A DNA stretch of 64,000 bases, from NCBI GenBank assembly GCA_004369045.1, contig ML213506.1, positions 755,512 to 819,511 of the forward strand. Reading direction: 5' to 3'. The notes under the pieces are model-generated. The model made no database searches. It saw nothing but the letters and a program-made list of their open reading frames with translations, and had not been told where the DNA came from. Positions 10,095 to 22,107 of the stretch are shown piece after piece. The position numbers and the translations under genes are program-made. Each line of letters begins with the position of its first letter. Within the stretch, counting starts at the first letter, position 1. This DNA is from Heliocybe sulcata (Eukaryota; Basidiomycota; Agaricomycetes; Gloeophyllales; Gloeophyllaceae).

Positions 10095-11880
10095 CTAGAC
10101 TGAAGCATCGGCGTCCGCACAAGCATTCGCGTCCACGCTAGCCCGGGCACAGATCTTGGAGGGCGTTCCGCCGTTCGGAGGTTGGCCGTTGACGTTGGCG
10201 GGGAGCGCATCTGCGGAGTCATCAGTAAGGTATCCCAATACTACAAAGCTCTGACTACCCTTACCTGCGGGGTTAGGCACGTTGACACCATTACCATCGC
10301 CGCTGAGGGGAGTCGCAGGGGCGCCGGGGACCTTGGGCAGCTTGATGGGCAGAGCGAATGCTGGAGCGGGGCCGTTATCATTACCAGAGCCAGAGCCAGA
10401 GCCATTGCCGTTGTTGCTGCCGCTAGTCACCGTCGATCCACCGTTGCCAGAGCCGCTCGAAGGACTTGAAGAGCTTGCCGCGCCGCTCTGACCGTTCGTG
10501 TTGCTCGTGTTGCTGCTTGCATTTGCGCCATTCTGGTTCGACGGAGACTGGTCGTTGGGCTTGCTCGCGACCGCTGCCTGAGGTTGGGGCTGAGGAGAGG
10601 TGCTTGACTGAGCCTGAGTATTTCCTGAAGGAGTGCTAGAGCCGTCCGCGTTGCCTTTAGTGTTCTGGTTAGCTTGCGGCTGAGTCTGAGGCTGGGAGGA
10701 GGCGCTGGGCTGAGTCTGCGAGGTCCCTGAAGGAGAGCTGGAGCCGTCCGCGTTGCCACTGGCGTTCTGGTTGGTTTGCGGTTGAGGCTGAGGCTGTGAG
10801 TTGCCGTTCGAAGCATTCGTGGGCTGAGCTTGACCTTCAGTCCGAGTGTCTCCCTTCGAGCTGTCTACAGGTTGAGCTTGACTTTCAGGACGCGCACCAG
10901 GTTTGCCGTTGTTGCCAGGAGGAGGGTGGCTGCCGCCGTTTGCGCCGATGTGAGGGCCGTTGGAGTAAGGTGCGCCTGGCTGAATACTGCCGCCGCGATT
11001 GCCGTCGTCGGGACCTGCGCCATGGCTTGGAGCGCCTTTAGTCGAGCCGCCACTAGTACCAGATCCTGCTTGCGTGCCTTGGCCAGAAGTAGTACCATCG
11101 TTGCCGCCTTGGTTAGGATGTCTGTTGGGGCGACCGCCGATGTCGGCATTGTAGAGGAGCGGTGGAATATCTTCTGGGACGTCACCGACAGGGTTGCAGG
11201 TATCCGGCATTGTACCGTTCTGGCTGGTGATGCACTTGCAGAGGAGGCGGAGAAAGACGCTGCGACCGATATGTTCCGGAGCCTGAGTCTGGTTGGTGAC
11301 GACTTGAGTGAAGTTGGCTGCCGGGTCCGTGTAGTTGACGCCAAGGATAACGCAAAGATTGGCAGCGATCTTCGTATGGTTATCCGCGAGGTCCCCGATG
11401 CTTGACGACATGTTGAAGCTGATGTCGCTCACGACCATGCCGGATTGGACGGGCGGGGGAGGCAAGGTAGGGGTCTAATCACGGTGCGTTAAGGTTTGCC
11501 CTGACCAGCCGGGCAATGATCAACTTACGGCGCTTGGCTCCGAGTCTAACTTGACGGGCGAGGGCGGCAGGTTGCTCGTCTAGCCAGGGTGAGTTAGCTT
11601 GATTGAATGTCCCAACAATACGTTTGACTTACGACGTCAGACTTGCCGGGCGCCGACAACAGGCTTCCCGTCTAGTCACAGTGAGTTGCGTGAGCTGGAT
11701 ACCGGACAATGTTCGACTTACGACATTTGGCTCTGGAAGCCCGTTAACTTGTCGCGTAGGGTATCTGTGCTTAGCGTGAAACTCGACGGCATGGTGAGAG
11801 GGTGAAGGAACAGCCAGGACTGGAGTCAGGGAAGCAAGCAGGCACGAGATGGCGAGTAGTCGATGGTGAGAGAGCATCAT
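10095..11880 (-). CDS. Secreted low-complexity (Ser/Gly/Asn/Gln/Pro-rich) protein with duplicated small exons
   Basis: Function unknown; probably extracellular or cell-wall associated. Exons (minus): 11880-11722, 11671-11633, 11579-11529, 11474-10265, 10210-10095; 524 residues. A signal peptide is clear (MMLSHHRLLAISCLLASL, then TPVLAVPS). Exons 2, 3 and the start of exon 4 encode similar short phase-0 modules beginning Thr and rich in Leu/Pro, separated by similar 50-54 nt introns. A short cysteine-containing segment (about residues 125-190, with NYT, NFT, NQT and NGT N-glycosylation sequons) precedes about 300 residues of degenerate repeats such as ADGSS-PSG-TQ-QPQ. The C-terminus has two Cys but no hydrophobic GPI-type tail. 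I know no family for the 125-190 segment. Confidence 0.8.
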
Positions 11881-12396
11881 GCAGGAGAGTAAAGAGTGTG
11901 GTGAGTAGCGGTGGTTGGAAGGAGTGGAGAGGGAGATAGAGTGAAAGAGGATGGGGAAAGGTTGGAGGAATATGCAGCCCTTATATACGCTCAAGACGCT
12001 GTGGCTGACCGGACCATCCTGTGCGCTCTTCTTGCCAGCCGCCTGTCAGTCGTGCCAGCCACCAGAAGCCTAGACACGTCCCCCGCACTTGCCTTCTATG
12101 TCAATGATATGTCCTAATTGGGATGATGTCCGCCTAATGTCGCAAAAGACATATACCCTCTCTTCCTTATCACCGGCAGCAATGACAGAAACTTTGAACC
12201 AGTGATATTAGACGCGGCGATTGATGCAACCTGCTCAGCGTTCGCGGGAAGCCACAGAGCTGAGAAATTGTGTCGGAGTCTGAAATACAGCCGTGGGCCT
12301 CTGTTCTGCATACTCCGTCTGCATACTCCGTCGTCGCACTGGCCAGCGTCCGACCTCTCTGTCCCCAATAGCTACCTGAAACTCTGTTTTATTTCG
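11881..12396. promoter_or_regulatory. Divergent promoter region; TATA box for the secreted-protein gene
   Basis: Lies between the secreted-protein gene (-) and BRE1 (+). TTATATA at 11981-11987 reads TATATAA on the minus strand, about 100 bp upstream of that gene's ATG, and is a good TATA candidate. No TATA is evident for BRE1. A duplicated CATACTCCGTC lies at 12308-12332. Confidence 0.5.
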
Positions 12397-15300
12397 ATGG
12401 AATCGAGGAAGAGAGCGCATGTTGAAGACGCCGAGCCCATAGTCACGAAGAAACGGGCGGTATCTACTGAGTACGGTTCGCCTACTCGCGTTACTCGTGC
12501 AGCCACAGAAGCAGATGAACCCCAGGAGAACAATGAACTCGAGGTATACTTCCGTGTACTATGTATGGATGATGGCCTGTGCTCAAAGCAGTGACTGGAT
12601 GCGGTCAGCTATTCCGCAAGGAAGCGATCTTCCGGCGAATGAAGCACTATTCGCGTGAGCATGAGAGGAGTCAGCATCGGATAGCAGAGCTCGAGCGACG
12701 ACGCGATGCGTGCGAGGCAGGCCTTTCTGCTATCCAGGCTTGCTGGGCCCAAGTGAGTTAATAGCGAACTCCTCCGAAACCTAAAGTTAATCATGGCCTT
12801 CTAACTTCGCCAGTTAATCGGCACGATTCGATTATTAGTTAATCCCGAGGCTTTACCTCCCGCCGATATTGATACAAAAGGTCTGTCACATCTAATGAGA
12901 AACTGTTTCCACGGATTCTTGACCAAGCTAGCATGTCTCAGATCTGTTCGATATGTCGGTACATGTCGACTCTGAATCCTCACTCGAGTTGGAGAAGGCT
13001 TTGCAGCAAAGGATGGATGCGACTCGCGAGCTGGTCGCTTCGTTCGTGCAAATTGGGTCTCAGACGGGTCGGGCATTGTCAGAGGATGATATGTACATAA
13101 GCTGCCAAAAGGCACGGACGGAGGTACGTTCTGACTACACCATGCAGCGGTACCGTTCAGTAAAACATGCTCTGCAGTGCAATGCGCTCCGCTCGGAAGT
13201 GAGTGTTATGCGAGCGAGACTTGCGGACGTCGAGTCGGAGAAGGAGAGCTATCACTCCCGTTTAGTAGCTGCCGAGAACCGACTTGAGAGACTGTCGAGC
13301 CGCACCGTCCCCAAGTCAGAGTCTTATAACGAACCACTGCCTAAAGAGGCACTGAAAGAGGAGCCTGCATCGAATGGCGTACCATCGTCTCCGGCCAAGG
13401 TGGAGGATGTGCAGATGAAGGACGAGACCGAAGTGCAACAAGCGTCTGCTGTAAGTGGTTTTTATCGACCATTGGCTGGAGTAAGCATATCCTGAACGCC
13501 TGTTTATTCCGTTCATGGTGCATCAGCAGGAGGAAAGCCATCCTGCTACTGAGGAGGCCAAACCTAACGGAATCCATCCTACAGTCGAGGACATGGACGA
13601 CTGGCGAGATATTGCATACACACGGGAGAAGGAGATTCGCAAGCTCGAGGAGGAAATCGCACGGCTCAAAGTCGCCCAAGTAGGGTATGAGACTGAGGTG
13701 AATACGACGGCGACGGCGAGGAGTTTACAAGCGGCTGATCGAACCGCAGTTGAAAGCACCCTCAAAAGTGATCCTCGCGACGAACCCTACGTACGCAGCC
13801 TTGCTTTTCGGGTACCAGACATGTAAGCGGCGAGAGCAAGACCTTGATGACGATCTCCGGAAGGCGAGGAAGGAGGCGGAAGAGCTCAGCAAGAAGTTAA
13901 GGGAGGATCATGACAAGGGGAACGTAGGTGCTTGACCCTTATCTCTATCCGAACCGTCAAGCTGACGTCCGGGAACGATCAGGCTCAGACAGCTAAGGTA
14001 CAGCAAGAGTACCAGAGTATGCTGGCAAAGCGCGACGCGGACCTTGTCCGGCTACGAGATCAACGGGATCAGCAGCAGGCAGAGCTGCAAGAGCGGAAGC
14101 ATAAGGACTCAGTGAAGATGGCATCGCTGGCGGAGTATAGGAACTTAGCTCACACGCGTTCCGCAAGTCATTCATTCATTCATTGGGCGAGCGGATCGAA
14201 GCTGACATATGCATTGTGTTGGTCGCGGTGTCTAGGAACGCATTGCTGCGCTTGAGAGCGAAGTGAAGAGGCTCCGGACGAGGATTGCAGCGTCAACTGG
14301 GGATGAGGAGCTGGTCAAGTTCCTGTTCAGTGACGAGTTTATCCTGGACAGGACGTATGTTGATGAGCTCAAGGCCAGGCTTGAGTGAGTGTTGCATAGT
14401 GCTTCGTCTGGATGACGACTCATAGGGCTCTTATCTTGACGGTATCTCCAGAAAAGCCGAGACTGAAGTCACTGCACTGAAAGAGTCCCTGGCATCACTA
14501 AGTACACATCATCCAGACGTCGCCCAACACATTCAGTCAGAAGCGGAAGCTCGGCAGCGGGCGACAGATTTAGCGAAGGAGCTGGAAAAATATCAGTCGA
14601 TATTCGGCGATATCTCATCCGCTTCTGCCTCAGATCTCCCGGGACAGATGCGGGCGAAGGATGATGAACTGCAGAAGCTTAGGTTGCAGCTGCAACAGCA
14701 AACGCAAGCTGAGACTGCGCTGTATACCGAGCTGGAGAAGCTATCTGCGGCTTGGGAGGGGCTGGATAAGCAGGTGAAGAATAAGGTGTTTGATCTATCT
14801 GCTATGGAAGAGAAGCTCCAGAAGACGTTGTCTGATGTACGTCGTTACTGCGTGTTTCTTTCTTCTCCGTGTTTGACTGGCCAACTGGTATTGCCGAAAT
14901 CTTGGTCGCAGAGAGCGAAGTTGGAAAACAAGTTCTATGCCGCGATGAGGGACAAGGAGGCTGTGGAGAACGAACGGAAGAACCTTGTACGGGAGAGGGA
15001 GAAGAACGGAAGGTCTGTTGCAAATCTCATGGATGAGAACGGAAATCTCAAGTCGCAAATGGTGAGTGCTGGCCCATTTTGTCGGGTTACCCTTGGCTGA
15101 GCCGTGCTCGTTCCCAGGACGCACTACGATCACAGCAAGCAGAAGGCTTAAAGCTTTCGGAAGAATACGGACCGCAGTTGGGCAGGCTCACCGATGAACT
15201 TAAGGAGATGGAGCTAACAATAAAGGCAGAGCAAGCAAAGGCTCACGCAGTGCGGATTTCCTTCGTATGGCTTAGTGTTATACTTGGCTGATATCTCTCA

Positions 15301-15756
15301 TCCCTGCAGGCTAAGGAGGCATATAAGGAGGCGCTAGATAAGCATTTCGAGCAGCAGGCGAATTTGCGGCGGCGCGAAGAGGCGATTAAGAGGAAGGAGA
15401 AGGAGGTGGAGAGGATGCAAACAGAGGTGGATAGGAAGCTGCGCAGAGCGAGTGAAAGCGGCAAGGGTAAGGAACGGGAGAGGGAGGAAGAGCTGCAGGG
15501 CGAGGTGGATAGTCTGATGAGCATCCTAAAATGCTCGACCTGCAAGCAGAGTATGAGGAATACAGTGATCACGAAGTGCATGCATTGTAAGTCGTCCGTT
15601 CTCTCTGCTAGCGTTGTCGAGGAATGCTCAAGATGCTTTTCTGAAGCGTTCTGCAAACAATGCGTCGAGGCTCGTATATCGACCCGGCAGCGCAAGTGCC
15701 CAGCATGTAACCTGCCGTTCGGACAGGGAGATGTTCAGTCACTATATTTCCAGTAA
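12397..15756 (+). CDS. BRE1: E3 ubiquitin-protein ligase BRE1 (histone H2B monoubiquitination)
   Basis: Works with the E2 Rad6 in the nucleus to monoubiquitinate histone H2B. Exons: 12397-12543, 12609-12752, 12814-12880, 12942-13123, 13178-13450, 13530-13679, 13750-13923, 13983-14162, 14236-14384, 14452-14836, 14912-15061, 15118-15249, 15310-15586, 15647-15756; 839 residues, the usual size. An N-terminal basic segment is followed by FRKEAIFRRMKHYSREHER and about 700 residues of coiled coil. The C-terminal RING has C786, C789, C801, H803, C806, C809, C821 and C824, and ends in the family signature ISTRQRKCPACNLPF...DVQSLYFQ. Intron 8 (14163-14235) starts GCAAGT and is a GC-AG intron. The acceptor of intron 5 could be 3 nt earlier (one extra Gln). 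Identification is firm. Confidence 0.97.
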
Positions 15757-16252
15757 ATGGGCCGACCTGTATATAGCTGTCGATGCTTGTTGCTGTCGTT
15801 GCAATTGTCGCTCGTCTGTCAAGGTAAAGTGTAGTTATAACCCACTGCTCGATGCATGATATGTTTATTCTTCCGATATGGCTGGCTCTGGATCTTATGT
15901 TTTCTTTGGGTTGATTGTCAGTTTAGATCATAATGTTATCTATGAAATGCCCTCCTCACCTTTTTAAAGGTTTTTATGGCCCTGATGGGTTCCTATAATT
16001 TATGGGGAGCCTCATTTAGCACAAGTGGTTTTAAACAAAATATCATATCTAGTTGAGGCAAACACTTGCCAAAGAAAGACATTCCATTCGATCCTATCAT
16101 ATACTTTACCGTGACATTGGCTTGCAAGTTTTGTCCGGATCTCTTCCCTGCACCTCTTGCTTTCTTCTAGTGCTGCCTTGTCCACTTCAGTGCAGTCAGC
16201 CTAGTCCTTGGCAATTGTAGTGGATGCCTGCTGTGGGCTAGCCCAGACGAAC
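15757..16252. other. Intergenic between BRE1 and MRPS9
   Basis: BRE1 3' flank and MRPS9 upstream region. AT-richer than its surroundings at 15850-16080. No gene, repeat or RNA recognised. Confidence 0.5.
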
Positions 16253-17726
16253 ATGCTCCAAGTACTAGTTGTCCGTCAAGGCTGTTCGCGTATTACTGCA
16301 CGCCAACTTCCGGCGTTCCTGCGCACATATGCTAGTTTCCAACAACAGTCCTCCTTTGTTCCGCCTGCACAATTTGAGGATGTCGTCTCTGCTAATCCCA
16401 ACGCGCGGGGGAGGGAGCGATCAAAGAAACCGAAGTTCCGACCCTGGGACACCAAGGACAAGCCCGCTTCCCCGGCTTATTACACCACCCGGCCCTCCTT
16501 CTACGATACTATCGTCATGCTAAATGAGGCTCTTCAAGCTGCTCACCGTGCTCTACGCGACTGCGGACTCTACCCCCTCCCTCCTCACGCTCTAACGGCG
16601 ATACCAGAATACCCAACTCTATACATGAACCCGGAAGCCATGGCGGATATGCTTGGGGACGGGCAGAAGCTCACGACGACACGGCATCGTCGCATCATTG
16701 ATGTTCTAGGCGAACTGCACGATTGTAGGAAGATTGCCCGTGCAGCGGGGCTTGGGAAGTTGGAGGAGGCGCTGAGCGGAATCATCGCGCCGTTCGAGCG
16801 GCCCAATAAGGAGGAACAACTGAACCAAGGGAAGAGAAAGCCCGTGAAGTTTGATGAGTATGGAAGGTCGTACACGGTGGGAAGGAGAAAGGAGAGCAGT
16901 GCGAGAGTATGGTTAATTCCCACTGTCCCGTTCGAGGAGCAGATCGCTGCGTCCTCTTCATTACCTCCGCCATCAGAGCTTGCGATTCAGGAATCTGGTA
17001 CCGCGAGTGCCAATGACCTGCCAGTTACCCAGGTGCTTGTGAACAACATACCGATAACGGAGTACTTCGCCAACCATTCGGACCGTGAAAATATTATACG
17101 GCCCTTCAAGATAGCCGGCCTTCTGGGTGCCTATAATGTTTTCGCGTTGGTCAGGTTCGTTCTCTGCCGATAACCTGTATCAATTCTCGTACAGCTTGAT
17201 GTGTTCTAACACCATCCACCAGAGGAGGTGGTACAACAGGCCAGTCAGGTGCAGTCATCACCGGTATTGCGCGTGGCCTCCTAGCGCAGGAACACCGCCG
17301 CGCCGAGATGTTCTCGGAGCACATCCACACGTCCTTCATCGAGCCAATCGACCGCCAGCTCAGCCAGGCACCCCCTCCACTGGTCTCACAGATCGAAAGC
17401 GAGGTTAAGGCTGCGGAGGCGTCAGGCATGGACATGAACATGGGTGCCCTCGGTGGTGTCGAGGAGGACACGCAGGTTAAGGAGGTTCGGCGACTCGTGC
17501 AGGCGCGGCGGGACAAGGAGGCGGAGGTGCGGAAGGCAAGGCAGGCGGCGGAGACGGTGGACCTGGTGTTACGGAGGTCGAAGTTGACGAGGAGAGATCC
17601 GAGAATGGTGGAGAGAAAGAAGACGGGTCTGCGCAAGTCGAGGGCCAGGGTGCGTGTTTTCACGATCTGGCATCTAATTTTCGCCGCTGACGTGTTGTCA
17701 TTCAGTACGCCTGGGTCAAGCGGTGA
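16253..17726 (+). CDS. MRPS9: Mitochondrial small-subunit ribosomal protein uS9m
   Basis: Structural protein of the mitochondrial ribosome. Exons: 16253-17154, 17223-17649, 17706-17726; 449 residues. The N-terminus (MLQVLVVRQGCSRITARQL) looks like a mitochondrial presequence and is followed by a fungal uS9m extension. The uS9 core runs from VLVNNIPITEYF through GLLGAYNVFALVRGGGTTGQ and SGAVITGIARGL. It then has an insertion of about 80 residues before the conserved LVLRRSKLTRRDPRMVERKK and the C-terminal tail YAWVKR, encoded by a 21-nt last exon. I chose Met 16253 over an upstream in-frame ATG-like start because it begins the presequence. The 3' end of this gene is duplicated elsewhere in the window (26.8 kb and 49.85-50.16 kb). 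Confidence 0.95.
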
Positions 17727-18300
17727 TATGTGGTGGTGTTGCCTGCTGCCTCGTCTTGTCTGGTGCTGTGGGCTACGATGTTATTGTTGCTTATTACACC
17801 ACAAGGTATCATTTTCACGGAAGCTTTGTCCTGTAAATGGACTGCTGCCAAGATCGCCCCACCGGTTGATCTGCTCTGGCGAACGGAAAAGTACCCCAGC
17901 GCTTAGTTCTCAGGAGGGTCTCGTCTGCCCTGTACCCTCCTTGTCGAATGGCGAAGCTGTGGCGGACGGGCAAGGGAGTCCTTACATCTAGTCCCCTGTT
18001 CAAACTACAAGCAAATCGCGGCTTAGATCTAGTTGAATCATCTATAGCGGGTCCTCTCCCCGTCCGACAATTCCAGGTGAGAGCATATGGAATTGTCAGG
18101 GTAGGAGTTGGAACCTAGCAGAAGTTACTCAATTGCGCAGGGAAGTGCACGGTTCGCGGGGCACGTCGGATTCATCAGTGTCGCCTGAAGTCTGCGGTGT
18201 GCATTGGGCGAAAGGCAGCCCAGGACGTCGTCCTCTTGTAACTGGCAGGAAGAGGAAGAGTCATTGCATCCCTTGCGCTTGGACTTTGGCATTGGCTCAA
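17727..18300 (+). repeat. MRPS9 3' flank, parent of the flanks of blocks 2 and 3
   Basis: Downstream of MRPS9 this sequence matches, at moderate identity, 26810-27320 on + and 49300-49840 on - (shared stretches such as GCCTGCTGCCTCGTCTTGTC and ATGGCGAAGCTGTGGCGGAC). Homology stops near 18275-18300 and resumes near 21040-21060, so an insertion lies between. No gene recognised. Confidence 0.6.
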
Positions 18301-18337
18301 CCTTGTGAATTATGTAGTAGAGAATTCATGTTCCTAT

Positions 18338-18648
18338 GTTCCGATTCCCTAGAATCGGTTATCATTTCGGTGCAGAGGCCTATGGCGCTCCATTTTGACA
18401 CTTGCTCAATAGGGGTACTTACATTATTTGGTTAGAATGCCTTCGGCTATATACTCTGTGTTTAGCTTGGTCCGCCACGCTTCTCCCCCTTACGGTCCCA
18501 CAAAGTTCTCTTTGCAGCTGGGCCTGTATATTTTGGATGACCCTTTAGGCGTGTGCGGGCGTCGTTCCGATACCCTAGGAATCGGGTTATCCTTTCGGTG
18601 CAGAGGCCTATAGGGCTCCACTTTGACACTCGCTTTTAGGGGGTATTA
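18338..18648. repeat. Imperfect direct repeat pair of about 84 bp
   Basis: Copies at 18338-18421 and 18564-18648 share GTTCCGAT-CCCTAG, TTTCGGTGCAGAGGCCTAT, GGGCTCCA-TTTGACACT. They differ by scattered substitutions and 1-nt indels. They have no coding potential. Confidence 0.75.
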
Positions 18649-20095
18649 CCAGTTTTGGCGCAGTAACTCGATCACTTCATCCCGGCAAGTTCGGCGTTAG
18701 CGTCCCGAAAAGGTACATTGCGCCGGGAGCAGTGGATACACCGCCAAAGCTGCAGCAGCCGAAGCCAATGTGGAGAGCTCCTGCAGGGATCGATGTGGCT
18801 GGGCCATCTTGATGCTACATAGGCACCATCTCGGGACCAGCTGGTCCGGTGGATCTGGGGCTCAGCCTTCGGCCATGCACAGTCATTCTGAGGACATCTG
18901 GTCCCCAGGTGACTCACCCACCACAAGTGCACATATCAGCTCAGTGCCAGATAGCTAATTTCCTACTAAGTAATACTACACAGTTTACGGACTTAGTGAA
19001 ATCGCGACTGCGAGGAGCAGTCACGTGCATGTTCAACTGCAATTTCGAACTCCGCCTCAACGTGTGGTCAGTTAACCTGCGTGCGCGATCATCGATGCTC
19101 TGTGTTGCCCCTTCTTCCCGGGAGCTGTACGCTCACTCCTTCATGACTTGCGCTATGACTTCTGGTACGTCTAGTGTACCACTCCTGTGTGGTTGGCACT
19201 GTAGCTCAGCACACCAGGTCCACAGCTCAGAATGTACTTTATTGCTGGAGATGTATTGTCATGATTCAACCCCTCAAGCATGTGATAGTGAAGTTGTATA
19301 TGGGTGCTGATGTGGACGAGCTGATGTGCGGACCAGACCGGAGCTAGAGGGACTATTGTGGGCTTGTCAAGGTTATCATGTTTGGTGAGCATGTCTGTAA
19401 TCCCTGTCCGTATCTCCAGCTCTCCGAGCATGTCCGGGTTCGAAATTCTATCAATCATCTTGCTTGAGGAGGTGAGTACTGGTGCCCGGCCTCAATACTC
19501 TCGATTGACTGCTCCTTCAGTTTCAGATTGGACAACCCTGTATTGTTGTCTCGGTCTTTGGTAATGGGGATGCAGTATACTCTGCAGCTGGAGAGGTAGC
19601 ATACGGGCATGGACATCGTCAACATGTACTACGTATACTCCCTATAAATATATCTGTTTGCATACATTACACTGGCAATCAAGGAATACGAATAAATGTG
19701 GATAAATGGTCAAAATTAATATATGCGGCCCCTGCTCCCTACCAAGCGCTCCAGTTCAATCTCAGGCAGCACTTGCACATGTCTGCCAGATGGACCTGGC
19801 GACACTGTGGAACGATACCTGAATTCTTATGGAATCCAGCTGGATGGTCACTCAGCCACATGTGGCGTGGCGCTGCTGTCGCCAAGGACAATCCCACCTG
19901 GCCTCTGGCTGTCGGTCCGTTGGCGGTGTAGTGCTGCCTGATCATGATCATGCATTCAGGTCGGGAGACTCATTACACAAATACAGTATGTGGATATGTA
20001 TTGTCAATGACATGTCAGTTTAATCCCAAGCTTGTGGTGAACAAGGATTTATATCAGCATGCTCAAGGCTACAAGCCAGGGTATTGACCCAATCA

Positions 20096-20621
20096 ACCTC
20101 GGTTTGGCGGCCGATAGGCCGGCCAAAGCGGGGTCTAAGACACAGGTGAAGGACGTCAATGTCAATTTATTCATGATGATTCAGAGGAGTGTTGGCATAT
20201 GCCTGCAGGCTATTCAACTATGATATGTTACAACCCATGTAGATGACTGGGCTGTGCGGGCATTCTTGCAGACGCAGTTCTCCGGGTCCGACCTTTGGAT
20301 CTTGCATTTGACTTCAGCCCGGGAATCCGGCAGTGGCCGCCCGAGGGACAGCAGTACTTTGACCGGGACGGAGTACTTTGACCGGGACGGGACTGATCAT
20401 GTCGAAAGATTAGCCTGCACTCTCTCAAGGCCATGACCCAGTCTTCACATTTTCACTATCTAATACAACAATCCGTGTTTTGTGCGGGTGTTTGACATAG
20501 CAGGATTGCGGGTAACCGATGTGTTGACTTTGCAATGCCCATCTCCGGTTTGGCAGCAGACATGTACAGTATGTCGAGCGACCTCGGTTTGGCGGCCGAT
20601 AGGCCGGCCAAAGCGGGGTCT
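20096..20621. repeat. Two identical 41-bp repeats carrying a near-perfect hairpin
   Basis: 20096-20136 and 20581-20621 are identical. The core TTTGGCGGCC-GATA-GGCCGGCCAAA folds as a stem of about 10 bp with one bulge. Sequence after both copies is also loosely similar (20208-20330 versus 20706-20850, sharing TTGCAGA-GCAGTTCTCCGGGTC), so a segment of about 490 bp seems tandemly duplicated and then diverged. Confidence 0.75.
20353..20390. repeat. Tandem duplication of a 19-bp unit
   Basis: Two adjacent copies of GTACTTTGACCGGGACGG plus one base, inside the 2.75-kb insertion. Confidence 0.8.
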
Positions 20622-20781
20622 GAGATCTGAGATCTGAGAGAGTCGACAGAGTAGTACACATCAATATCGAATATTAATGTCAGGACTCGGAGTAAAGTGC
20701 AAGTATTTGCCTGCAGGCTCTCTTAACATATTCAGCTACAATCCATATAGATCTACAATCTGTTATGTCCTGCATAAGTAG

Positions 20782-21240
20782 GTGGGCGCGGGCGGTCTTG
20801 CAGATGCAGTTCTCCGGGTCCTCTCGACGTTTCGGATCTGTTTGATGCAGGCATTAATGCACCTGGAAATCTGCCAGTCTCGCGGCGTATTTGACCTCTG
20901 CTGTTTCGATGCAGAACAAAGACATTCATCAACCGCAAATTCAGCGCTCAGTAAATTCATCAGGTATATCGACGCTCCCATTACCGCGGGAATCGGAACC
21001 TGGCGTGCCGCGCAGCGCCGATACTCTCAAGTCATGTTCATAGGAACGACGCTGAGATGTGCTCAAGACGCGATCTGTCACATCCGCGTGACACATCTCT
21101 TCACAACCGACCGCGATGTAGACCTGCAGTCCTACCTGTTTCTGCGTCCCTATGCACCACGGAGCGCCTATATATTTTGTTCGATGTCTCAGAACTTAAA
21201 AGACGCGCTCAGGAAGTGCGTTGAAGGATACTACCAGTAA
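20782..21240 (+). pseudogene. ORF 'W' relic, block 1 (152 codons, probably not functional)
   Basis: The last third (from about 21055) reads QDAICHIRVTHLF and ends DALRKCVEGYYQ, and is homologous at DNA level to 27347-27465 and to about 49140-49260 (-). In block 2 the same region has an internal deletion and stops early. The first part of this ORF lies in the inserted DNA and so is not ancestral. I do not recognise the family; a decayed gene downstream of MRPS9 is the simplest reading. Confidence 0.3.
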
Positions 21241-22107
21241 GGATCCGAGTACACGTCACCGGGTACACCGATGCTCGCTGAGATTCATCCCTTCACAAGC
21301 GGTATCAAGCGAGTACTCGAAAGAAGAAGCTTGCCTAGGTACACGCTGAAATTTTCTGAAGTGTAATCTCTGAATATCGCAGGTCAGATCCTCGTGATAA
21401 TGAAAAGGTATGTCTATTTTCCGATTCTAATTACACTGAATTTTCAAATTTTAGTACCAGGCATTGATCGTGATTTTCGCTTTCGCACGTCATGGCCCTG
21501 AGATGAGCGTGCGTACCTCTTACACCTCCTGCCATCGTGAACATTGACCTAGTTACTCCCTCTTGCCGCGACCATATTTTTTACTGATGTATAACCGAAT
21601 AGGACCCACATACGATTCCGGACTGCAGGGCGTAGGAGTCAGAACAGAGCTACTAGAGTTCGCATCCTATGTTCGGTCTCCGTCGTGTTTGCCATAGATG
21701 CTCTCGGTCTTAGCGACGACACCGACGTGGAAACGGCCATCATTTGTGCATGGCAGGCGGCTCCTCGGCTTTCAGGGAAATCAACCGCGGTTGTACTGCG
21801 ATATTCCGTGCTGGCGGGTGCTCCCTTCTTGCTTACTTTGGCTGCTAATAGACCGTTATCTCAACTCTCGGCAGAAACCTGTGAAGTCTGAAAACGATTT
21901 ACATTATGACTTCGGAGCTCTGGTGTCAATTCTTCATGGCAATCAAGGAGGTACGCTGTTGATATTGACCTTATTCAGATTTGACTAGGTGTCATTCAGC
22001 CAGATCTTCGTCAGGGAAAGAAAAAGTGTTAGAGAGAGATGTGAAAGGTAAGCGTGCGAGTTTACCCATCCCGACATGGAAATGCTCCTTCTCAGTTTGT
22101 CACACCA

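Larger units (their letters stand above)
18300..21050. mobile_element. Insertion of about 2.75 kb, repeat-rich, unclassified
   Basis: Comparison with blocks 2 and 3, where the two flanks are nearly adjacent, shows this stretch as extra DNA in block 1. It has no long ORF, no transposase or reverse transcriptase that I can recognise, and no clear terminal inverted repeats. It contains internal repeats (see the entries at 18338, 20096 and 20353). It may be one or several degenerate non-autonomous elements. The edges are approximate (within about 30 bp). Confidence 0.45.

Noticed and set aside
10430-11405. Several long ORFs in other frames of the secreted low-complexity gene
   Set aside because: Shadow frames produced by repetitive codon usage; only the chosen frame has a signal peptide and matching splice sites.
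15850-16080. AT-rich stretch after BRE1 as a possible small RNA gene or origin
   Set aside because: No structure, box motifs or repeats that would support either.
20782-21240. Complete 152-codon gene W
   Set aside because: Its first two thirds lie in DNA absent from the homologous blocks, so the full frame is not ancestral; only the tail is shared.
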